Part shown: in pieces, positions 9,301-13,989 of the stretch
Layout: each line of letters starts with the position of its first letter
Numbering within the stretch: position 1 is the stretch's first letter
Assembly: GCA_015061765.1 (NCBI GenBank)
Contig: SUVZ01000052.1
Span: 1-13,989 of the forward strand
Source: Lentisphaerota bacterium
GTDB lineage: Bacteria; Verrucomicrobiota; Kiritimatiellia; RFP12; UBA1067
Length of the DNA: 13,989 nucleotides
Reading direction: 5' to 3'
Notes under the pieces: model-generated
Seen by the model: the letters and a program-made list of their open reading frames with translations, nothing else
The model's database searches: none
Told to the model about the DNA's origin: nothing
Made by a program: the position numbers and the translations under genes

Positions 9301-10011
9301 TAAACGCAGTCTTCCCTCAAACCTGGCGGTTCCGCCGTCGTGGACGTACAACGTTGCGTCCTGCGGAGCCTCCTCAGTGCCATGCCCCCACAGCGCCGCC
9401 CACCCGTGGTGGAACCTGGCGAATGCGCCGTTCGCCACCTCGAATGTCGCCGACGCGGCGGTTCCGCGCGGCATTCCTCCGATGTTCGCGTCGCTCCACT
9501 CCGAGTTTCCGATATCGACCTGGGAGCCGTTTCCGTCTACGAGGATGCGCCCCTCCGCGAGGACGAACGGAAAAATGCCGACGGTAGCATATCCATTTTC
9601 ATCCCATGCCACCGTGCCATCCCCGTCTGTATTTATATTGCCAGAACCGCAACCGAGCCTCTGCCCGGAATCCGTGCCGGAAAGGCGCAATGTGCCGGCA
9701 CCCTTTTTCAAGAAATGCCCGTCGGAAGGCTGCGTCATGTTTCCGGAGACGGTCAGGACGGTATTCGCGTCAACGACGTCTATGGTCGTATCGGTGTTGC
9801 CGCCAGAAGGTTGTAGAACGATATTCTTAGACACGGTGCCGGAACTGCCGGTGTACTTCAAAGTTCCGCGCCCAAGCACGACATTTCCGTCGGCATTATT
9901 GAGAACGGATACGTCTGACACCTCCGTCAATCCTTCGAACACTTTATCCGCCTTTGCTCCAAACGCAGCAATGGCACACGAAACCGCAACGCATAACTGA
10001 CGACAACTCAT
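6391..10011 (-). CDS. Large secreted beta-strand-repeat protein with two lectin-like domains
   Basis: About 1206 residues. The signal peptide is MSCRQLCVAVSCAIAAFGAKA. An ATG seven codons further out exists, but the ATG at 10011 has AAGGAG at 6 bases. Residues about 25-480 are short glycine-rich strands of the autotransporter-associated repeat type (for example KKGAGTLRLSGTDSG, SKTGSGSVAF). Residues about 489-696 look like an L-type lectin/LamG fold: GSLFAVFHNSPDGTSAIG, then SWRVAYDCGAHTLTLRI and EAYFGFASAKW. A second, diverged copy lies at about 815-1037 (GTRFYMVLHDNAKG, then VDVTIEHDAELKRVR). A further repeat-type strand segment (KKGSGNLGF) sits between them, and the C-terminus ends in another (GVYTAGNCAFVEGDGSVRIG). 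There is no recognisable outer-membrane barrel or sorting anchor. It probably binds glycan at or beyond the cell surface for the neighbouring hydrolases (inference). The family assignment is by pattern only. Confidence 0.75.
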   Translation of the reverse strand: MSCRQLCVAVSCAIAAFGAKADKVFEGLTEVSDVSVLNNADGNVVLGRGTLKYTGSSGTVSKNIVLQPSGGNTDTTIDVVDANTVLTVSGNMTQPSDGHFLKKGAGTLRLSGTDSGQRLGCGSGNINTDGDGTVAWDENGYATVGIFPFVLAEGRILVDGNGSQVDIGNSEWSDANIGGMPRGTAASATFEVANGAFARFHHGWAALWGHGTEEAPQDATLYVHDGGTARFEGRLRLLNFAEGTGTGRILIDNGLLDVNMLLYHDNCGGAETSIILTNNASLILRLSDDNGLEEVCNARMTMDVTHSSTAQMSRLAIDNAATVRVRNGSVLKSDYSRLAEFNAGWPRGNYFFDGGTWGSWTTVISEWGGLSENLTVGAGGMVLHTDGIAYLSAVPRAASGAEASASLSKTGSGSVAFRAGTALPLNVADGFASFTECAMLPYAPQNVTVQSGAGLVAAGEGVLSGKTVSLTDGAKVAFSAKGARNDSGHWAFNNGARRLTDGTADPCCMEGNWSHGSAWVAQRLRVDRSFTLAFETAGTCGQTARGSLFAVFHNSPDGTSAIGENFSAVGLDKNIKNGFAIGVILHDMRFSWGSSTGDDSTIKWKETDYNLDLGFSNAEMLGTHEGPTSWRVAYDCGAHTLTLRIRTAGGKETSYVRGNVDLASLCGGNEAYFGFASAKWDQECFWGGQVANLRELGGEERGVVRTGGGLTAPAGAEVAISLAPTEFANGFTAGSLSYGDGTVLNVSEKAMRASGVPAYVAFDSLTGSGTLVKKGSGNLGFQRPPANAAANVRIAEGGLVLRKEPLEPLSASPCGGWSFSKSAAQEYLPSTDFWSASNGIRLGASGSDSFDYINSRSRVRVAGDWRMHFKAGTLDRDSGTRFYMVLHDNAKGVETQPSDISLRQDNSRDNNRFVMFWYFGEVWEGWKQRMNADGVPPEGQTPWLADADYGRRYDPVNFCTAIAENAGLVDVTIEHDAELKRVRCILEQGGNCVTNDFENMTVSPVNDDGCAYIHFNRDPEGKPARIEITDFSFEQLDSEDVFASAPYAAAVKIDVGAGTISLDSPVAGGIFKLAESLAVADGAIVRVSSYDKAATLDLGVPSCAGDTLSINADANSTVRIAALPNVVSKMLVDGGTFELPAGMNASNAKLELLNGAKIRTSGNIAIGRVSVNGALQSQGVYTAGNCAFVEGDGSVRIGRGMVMILR
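6901..7569 (-). other. Lectin-like domain 2 within the large secreted protein
   Basis: A second, diverged copy of the preceding domain. GGWSFSKSAAQ matches GHWAFNNGAR, SRVRVAGDWRMHFKAGT matches QRLRVDRSFTLAFETAG, and GTRFYMVLHDNAKGV matches GSLFAVFHNSPDGTS. It carries a long insertion rich in Trp and Tyr (VMFWYFGEVWEGW), a plausible carbohydrate-contact region. Boundaries are approximate. Confidence 0.5.
7924..8547 (-). other. Lectin-like domain 1 within the large secreted protein
   Basis: The encoded segment opens with GHWAFNNGAR, follows with RLRVDRSFTLAFETAG and GSLFAVFHNSPDGTSAIG, and closes with YDCGAHTLTLRI and YFGFASAKW. This is the strand order and wording of bacterial L-type (legume-lectin-like) domains. 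Six cysteines fall in this copy, so disulfides are possible outside the cell. Boundaries are approximate. Confidence 0.6.
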
Positions 10012-10029
10012 GACAAACTCCTTGTCCTG

Positions 10030-10043
10030 CACACTCCAGTGTG
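10030..10043. other. Small perfect inverted repeat between cistrons
   Basis: The palindrome cacactccagtgtg lies in the 61-base gap between the GH92 stop and the start of the large secreted protein, just upstream of its Shine-Dalgarno. In the transcript it can fold as a 5-base-pair stem with a 4-base loop. It is not followed by a T-run, so it is not an intrinsic terminator. It may affect processing or translation of the downstream cistron, or be chance. Confidence 0.3.
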
Positions 10044-10072
10044 ATTATTGAAACAAACGGGCGTCCGGCTTA

Positions 10073-12277
10073 TTACGGCCGGTCGCACATTTCGAAAACG
10101 AGCTCCCCGCCTTTCATGATATCGGCGTGTTTGATGATAAATCCGTCGAGCGGGCGACCATTGAAACGCACCGACTTGACGTACTTGTTCTTTCGTGAAA
10201 TTCCATCTGCCCTGACAACGAACTTTTTGCCGTTCTGCAAGGACATTTCCACTTTCGGGAACTGCGGGGCGCCGAGGACATAGTCTCCGCCGCACGGGTT
10301 GAACGGATAGAAGCCCATCACCGCAAACACATACCACGCGCTCATCTGTCCGCAATCGTCGTTGCCGCACAGGTCTCCGGGCTTTACGCCATAGAACCTG
10401 TCGCATATCTCACGCACAACCTCCGCCGTACGGTCAGGACGGTCCGCGAAACGATAGAAGTACGCCACATGGTGAGACGGCTCGTTGCCGTGCGCATACT
10501 GTCCTATCAAGCCGGTCACATCCCCGATGAACCCCATTCCGGCGGTCCTCTCCGGCTGAACGAAGAGCGAATCAAGCGTCTTCACGAATGCGGCCTTTCC
10601 GCCCATGGCAGCAACAAGACCTTCAGGATCCTGCAGTACATGCCAAGTGTACTGGAAGGCATTGCCCTCCGTGAAGTCGTTTTCAGTGTTTTCACCGTGG
10701 CCTAATCTGAACGGATCAAACGGATCCCGCCACTTGCCGTTAGTGTCTTTGCCGCGCATGAAACCTATCGACGGATCGAACACGTTCTTCCAGCGGGCGG
10801 CACGATTGCGGAAGAACTCCTCATCGCCCCGTCCAAGCGCCGCGCAAAGCTGAGCCGCGCACCAGTCGTTGAATCCGCACTCCAACGTGCGCGACACCGA
10901 TTCGCCCTTGATCTTGTCGTACGGATAATAGCCATAGCGGTCGTACAGATCCCAATCCTCCTTTATTTTCTGCCGTCCGTCCGGCAATGTGTGGGTCACC
11001 GTGAGCGAATTCGTCACCGCTTCGAAAGCTAGATCAACATCGAATCCCCTGAATCCCTTGAGATAGGCATCGGCTATAACGGAAACGGAATGGTTGCCTA
11101 TCATGCAGAACGATTCCCATCCAAAATACGGAATAACCGGCAGGAATCCCAACGCCTTGTAGTGCCCCAACATGGACGATACAAAACCATTGACGCGTTC
11201 GGGCACGGCCATGGTGTAAAAAGGATGCGCGGCACGGAACGTATCCCACAAGGAGAGCCCGGTGTAATAGGCACCGCTTGCCACCGTAGCGACTTTAGCA
11301 TCGCCGCCACGATAGCGTCCATCGACATCCGCAATGTCATTAGGCTGTATGAAGAGATGGTAGAGAGCCGTGTAAAAAGCCGTCCGCTGTTCGACAGTGG
11401 CATCAGGCACCGAGAAGCGGCCGAGTAGCGCGTTCCATCTGTCTCGTGCCGCATTTCGGACTTCGTCAAAAGCCTTGTTCTGAGCCTCGGCGATATAGTT
11501 GCGGGCGGCACCGGCGGCATCCACAGTCGAGATTGCGACTTTCACGACCAGCGGTGCTCCAGGTGAAAATTCCAACACATAGCGGTCGCCTTTCTCTTCT
11601 AGCGCCGCCTTCGGCAGTTTCACCGCCTTGTTCCATGGACGGTCAAACACTATGTGCCAGTACGCGTGCCGCCGCAACCATGCATGTGTCTGGCGGCCGC
11701 CACTGATAGTCTGGCGATCGTCTCCCAGAACGTTCGAGAACGCGACTACGGCCTTGCGCCGCTGATCCGCGTTGGCCCACTGCAGGTCTACCAACAGTTT
11801 CACGGGGCGGTCGGCCGCGTACGTGAAACGATGCACGCCCACGCGAGGGGTTGCGGTACATTCTGCCAGCACACCTTCGTTCGTCAGCGCGACCGTGTAG
11901 TATCCAGCCACGCCCTTCTCCGAGCGGAAGTCTTTTGCAAGACGCCACTCCGCCGGATCTGCCTCTTTGAATTCACCCGTGAAAGGGAGCAAGCGGACAT
12001 CCGCCAAATCAGGGCAACCCGTCCCACTGAGATGGGTCTGCGAGAAGCCATACACGCAAGGATCGTCCCACACATAGCCAGAACAGTGATCCCAATTGCA
12101 ATGCCCAGTGTCAGGGCTAGCCTGCACCATAGAGAACGGGCAAGTCGCCCCAGGGAACGTGTGTCCACGGTACGACCCTCCGATGAGCGTGTCTACGAAC
12201 GCGGTGTAATCCTCCGCCATTGCTCCGGCAGCGACTAACGCTGCGACTGCCAACATTACTTTATGTATTTTTATCAT
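10073..12277 (-). CDS. GH92-family exo-alpha-mannosidase, secreted
   Basis: A 734-residue protein of normal GH92 length. These are calcium-dependent inverting alpha-mannosidases acting mainly on alpha-1,2 and other linkages of N-glycans. The signal peptide is MIKIHKVMLAVAALVAAGAMA, cleaved before EDY. The N-terminal beta-sandwich begins with FVDTLIGG and holds YGFSQTHLSGTGCPD (76-90). The catalytic (alpha/alpha)6 domain holds EGNAFQYTW with E537 as the likely acid, GNEPSHH (597-603), and GNDDCGQMSAWYV (638-650) with D641 as the likely base. D640 stands where many family members have glutamate (GNEDCGQMSAW), a mild change. AAAGG lies 7 bases upstream of the ATG. It begins about 21 bases after the upstream hydrolase ends, so the two are surely co-transcribed. 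Linkage specificity cannot be decided by sequence alone. Confidence 0.93.
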   Translation of the reverse strand: MIKIHKVMLAVAALVAAGAMAEDYTAFVDTLIGGSYRGHTFPGATCPFSMVQASPDTGHCNWDHCSGYVWDDPCVYGFSQTHLSGTGCPDLADVRLLPFTGEFKEADPAEWRLAKDFRSEKGVAGYYTVALTNEGVLAECTATPRVGVHRFTYAADRPVKLLVDLQWANADQRRKAVVAFSNVLGDDRQTISGGRQTHAWLRRHAYWHIVFDRPWNKAVKLPKAALEEKGDRYVLEFSPGAPLVVKVAISTVDAAGAARNYIAEAQNKAFDEVRNAARDRWNALLGRFSVPDATVEQRTAFYTALYHLFIQPNDIADVDGRYRGGDAKVATVASGAYYTGLSLWDTFRAAHPFYTMAVPERVNGFVSSMLGHYKALGFLPVIPYFGWESFCMIGNHSVSVIADAYLKGFRGFDVDLAFEAVTNSLTVTHTLPDGRQKIKEDWDLYDRYGYYPYDKIKGESVSRTLECGFNDWCAAQLCAALGRGDEEFFRNRAARWKNVFDPSIGFMRGKDTNGKWRDPFDPFRLGHGENTENDFTEGNAFQYTWHVLQDPEGLVAAMGGKAAFVKTLDSLFVQPERTAGMGFIGDVTGLIGQYAHGNEPSHHVAYFYRFADRPDRTAEVVREICDRFYGVKPGDLCGNDDCGQMSAWYVFAVMGFYPFNPCGGDYVLGAPQFPKVEMSLQNGKKFVVRADGISRKNKYVKSVRFNGRPLDGFIIKHADIMKGGELVFEMCDRP

Positions 12278-12298
12278 ATCACAACCTTTCTGGTGAAA

Positions 12299-13816
12299 TT
12301 ATCTTGCAATGAGCCACGAAGGCCGGTTTTCCAGTTTAAGAACCGTCTTCCCGCCTGACGCACGCTTGAGCGGAAGTAACCGCCCTTGCCAGTCGACAAG
12401 TTGCCAACGGCCAGCGGGGAGTTTTACCTCGACTTCTCGCATAGCCGGTGCATCAGGTTTCTTCCAGCACTTGCCAACATTCCATGCGGCATACACTTCG
12501 GCCTTGCCGGACGCTCCATAGCCGTAGATGCGGCAGTCTTCCCCGTCGACCAACGCGTCGGTGAATGCTCTGTTTTTCAGCATCGACGCCGCCACGGCAA
12601 TCGCCTGAAACGACTGCTTGGGCGAATAATCTTTGCGGATCAGCCCGAAGTTCTGCTCCATGTTTGCGGGATCGACGCCGTCATTCTGAAAATCGTAGAT
12701 GAACACGGGCGTATCTGGAGCATGGCGACGGTACAGGAGCAACAACCTGACAAGGTACGCGGCTTGAAGATCGTCGGAATTTTGCGCGGACGACCAGCCG
12801 ACCTCGGAAACCCACAGTTCCAGCGGCTTTTTGTCGCTCCGCAAGTACTTGGCTGCGTTCCCAAGGAGATATTTGCACGATTCTTCAACGTTCACAATTT
12901 TAATCGTTGGGCTGCCCGATGCATCATAGCCGTAATCTGGAGTGTTAGGAGACATATACGGATGAATCGTCCAACCGTCCTGAAAATCCTGCCCGCCGAC
13001 GTGTAATATCGGGTCTATAAAGGCACCGCCCGGACCACCACCTGCTCCAGCTCCGCCGCATGAAAGAAGTGTGGCAGCGGGGTTTGCAGCCTTCACCGCA
13101 GGATAGACGAACTTCAGCAGAGGAAGGTAGTCTTTCACCGGATCTGCAAAGTTCGGCTCGTTCCAAAGTTCCCACGCCTCGACCCGTTTTCCGAAACGCG
13201 CCACTAAGAACGCCAAAGCGTCCGCACAGGCCTTTCTCGTGGTGTCATCCGTGGGGAACGGCTTATCTTTGAATCCGTTCGGATAGCACTTCCCGTTCGG
13301 AAATCCAAATACGATAAGCGGCTTCATCTCGTATTCTTCGCACCGCGATACAAACGCCTCTGCGTTATCGGGCACGGAATACACTCCAGGCGAACGCTCC
13401 ATGTATTCCCAGGAAATGTCGTCACGGAGACGCGATATCCCCGCCATGCGCATTAGGTCGAAAAGAAGCGGATACGATCCCTTGCCGAACGCGAAGTGAG
13501 TGCACGTCCCCAAGGTGCGAGGCCGCTCATTGATGTGCGGTACGACCGCATACGTGGTCGACACCGTCGCATTCGTCATACCATCACTTCCAACGGCCGC
13601 AACATCGAGCGTATACAGTCCGTATTTCCTCACTTTAAACTTCAGTTCGTCGGCGCAAAACGGCCGTAGCGTAGCAATCTTAGCGGAACCGCATCTGAGC
13701 GTACCCGAAACAACCGTTCCGTCTGGTGCACCAATTACGCGCACTGGAATGGTTTTCCGTCCGATACCTGGCGATGCTAACGGCCCGGTAAAATGGATCT
13801 CCGCACCAAGCACCAC
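12299..13816 (-). CDS. Clan GH-A glycoside hydrolase (GH39/GH5-like), secreted; true start unresolved
   Basis: At least 505 residues counted from the GTG at 13816. An N-terminal immunoglobulin-like strand domain (about 5-95) precedes a TIM barrel (about 100-410) and a small C-terminal beta-sandwich (about 415-505). The acid/base is E220 in WELWNEPNF and the nucleophile E338 in LWVSEVGWSS, the two-glutamate signature of clan GH-A. LRDDISWEYMERSPGVY at the barrel start recalls GH39-like and related enzymes; the family and substrate are not certain. The GTG is unlikely to be the real start. It has no Shine-Dalgarno and falls inside a signal peptide: the codons upstream read on, in frame, as GCVIALVAAFAAS before VVLGAE. 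No in-frame ATG exists between the intron end and this point, so the start lies either in an exon beyond the intron or behind a frameshift. Confidence 0.8.
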   Translation of the reverse strand: MVLGAEIHFTGPLASPGIGRKTIPVRVIGAPDGTVVSGTLRCGSAKIATLRPFCADELKFKVRKYGLYTLDVAAVGSDGMTNATVSTTYAVVPHINERPRTLGTCTHFAFGKGSYPLLFDLMRMAGISRLRDDISWEYMERSPGVYSVPDNAEAFVSRCEEYEMKPLIVFGFPNGKCYPNGFKDKPFPTDDTTRKACADALAFLVARFGKRVEAWELWNEPNFADPVKDYLPLLKFVYPAVKAANPAATLLSCGGAGAGGGPGGAFIDPILHVGGQDFQDGWTIHPYMSPNTPDYGYDASGSPTIKIVNVEESCKYLLGNAAKYLRSDKKPLELWVSEVGWSSAQNSDDLQAAYLVRLLLLYRRHAPDTPVFIYDFQNDGVDPANMEQNFGLIRKDYSPKQSFQAIAVAASMLKNRAFTDALVDGEDCRIYGYGASGKAEVYAAWNVGKCWKKPDAPAMREVEVKLPAGRWQLVDWQGRLLPLKRASGGKTVLKLENRPSWLIAR

Positions 13817-13879
13817 ACTTGCCGCAAACGCCGCAACCAGCGCGATTACGCACCCGCCTCCATCAGCAGTTCTAATTTT
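13817..13879 (-). other. 3' exon segment encoding a signal-peptide frame without a start codon
   Basis: Between the intron end and the GTG at 13816, the hydrolase frame is open and reads KIRTADGGGG, then CVIALVAAFAAS. The hydrophobic run followed by VVLGAE is a typical signal-peptide core and cleavage site. The frame starts exactly at the splice junction, in phase 0. An ATG at 13863 is out of frame and meets a stop after five codons. A GTG at 13853, 3 bases after GGAGG, is in a different frame and would encode MRNRAG. Confidence 0.6.
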
Positions 13880-13927
13880 GTAGAGTAGAGACCCACGCCT
13901 CGGCGTTGCCGATGCGACTTCCCCCTC
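13880..13927 (-). ncRNA. Group II intron domain VI with bulged branch-point A
   Basis: The basal stem pairs GAG (13927-13925) with CTC (13885-13883) and GGGGA (13924-13920) with TCTCT (13891-13887). This leaves A13886 bulged, 7 bases from the intron end, the expected site of lariat formation. An internal loop follows, then CGC/GCG, an A-G mismatch, and a TCGGC/GCCGA hairpin with an AAC loop. The intron ends in AC, as bacterial group II introns usually do. Confidence 0.8.
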
Positions 13928-13930
13928 GTC

Positions 13931-13963
13931 AAACCGTACGTGCGGATTTCCCGCATACGGCTT
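13931..13963 (-). ncRNA. Group II intron domain V
   Basis: A 33-base hairpin. It has the catalytic AGC triad (13962-13960), a lower stem pairing AAGCCGUA with UACGGUUU, a two-base CG bulge, an upper stem UGCGG/CCGCA, and a loop of GAAAU (or AAA with a G-U closing pair). This is the layout of domain V, for example in the Lactococcus Ll.LtrB intron (34 bases, GAGA tetraloop). The shorter upper stem is the only departure from that model. Confidence 0.88.
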
Positions 13964-13989
13964 TCCATTGAGTACTTCTCTCTTTGGCA

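Larger units (their letters stand above)
13880..13989 (-). mobile_element. Group II intron, 3' end (partial, runs off the right edge)
   Basis: The last 110 bases of the window, read on the minus strand, form the 3' end of a bacterial group II intron: domain V, a 3-base linker, then domain VI ending in CTCTAC at 13880. Translated, this tail gives the familiar spurious peptide NGKPYAGNPHVRF...DEGEVAS, often annotated as a hypothetical protein. The intron-encoded reverse transcriptase, if present, would lie beyond the right edge. The orientation is the same as the operon, so splicing from the operon transcript is possible. I infer the 3' splice site from the AC end and the branch-point distance. 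Confidence 0.85.

Noticed and set aside
6391..10011. Classical type V autotransporter
   Set aside because: The C-terminus ends in a short strand repeat (GVYTAGN...GDGSVRIG). There is no barrel-sized run of amphipathic strands with a terminal aromatic residue.
13881..13989. Open frame continuing the hydrolase upstream as a protein (PKREVLNGKPYAG...)
   Set aside because: This is the translated group II intron tail (domains V and VI), a common annotation artefact, not a real N-terminal extension.
1..13989. CRISPR array, tRNA or rRNA genes
   Set aside because: No regularly spaced repeats with spacers, and no cloverleaf or rRNA-like stretch, was noticed on either strand.

Overview
The window is one strand-coherent block. 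Seven genes lie head to tail on the minus strand, so transcription runs from right to left. Junctions are tight: two overlap by 1 to 4 bases, and the other gaps are roughly 18 to 61 bases. Most starts are preceded by a good Shine-Dalgarno. At the right edge, where the operon begins, lies the 3' end of a group II intron (domains V and VI), also on the minus strand. The left 480 bases hold no credible gene.

In transcription order: (1) the group II intron tail, 13880-13989; (2) a secreted clan GH-A glycoside hydrolase, 13816-12299, whose start codon is not visible; (3) a secreted GH92-type alpha-mannosidase, 12277-10073; (4) a secreted protein of about 1206 residues, with beta-strand repeats like those of autotransporter passengers and two copies of an L-type-lectin/LamG-like domain, 10011-6391; (5) a LacZ-type GH2 beta-galactosidase with a probable signal peptide, 6349-3191; (6) a GmhA-like SIS-domain sugar-phosphate isomerase, 3172-2555; (7) a ROK-family sugar kinase, 2555-1650; (8) an MFS sugar transporter, 1653-481. 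Past the operon end is an AT-richer stretch with short repeats.

Read together, this is a compact glycan-use locus. Exported hydrolases release galactose, mannose and possibly another sugar from a host or plant glycan. The lectin-like protein may hold the substrate at the cell surface or outside the cell. The MFS permease imports a released sugar, the ROK kinase phosphorylates it and the SIS protein isomerises the phosphate. There is no SusC/SusD pair, so this is not a classical Bacteroidetes polysaccharide utilisation locus. Galactose plus alpha-mannose would fit an N-glycan or galactomannan-type substrate, but this is inference.

Organism: moderately to highly GC-rich, Gram-negative-like and rich in secreted glycosidases, with long beta-strand-repeat proteins carrying lectin folds. 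This suggests the PVC group (Kiritimatiellota, Lentisphaerota or Verrucomicrobiota, perhaps gut or rumen), but no phylogenetic marker is present to prove it.

The most interesting point is the operon's upstream end. The intron's 3' splice site lies only 64 bases from the first possible in-frame GTG of gene 2. The signal-peptide reading frame runs through that junction without an ATG, so the intron may split the gene within its signal peptide.
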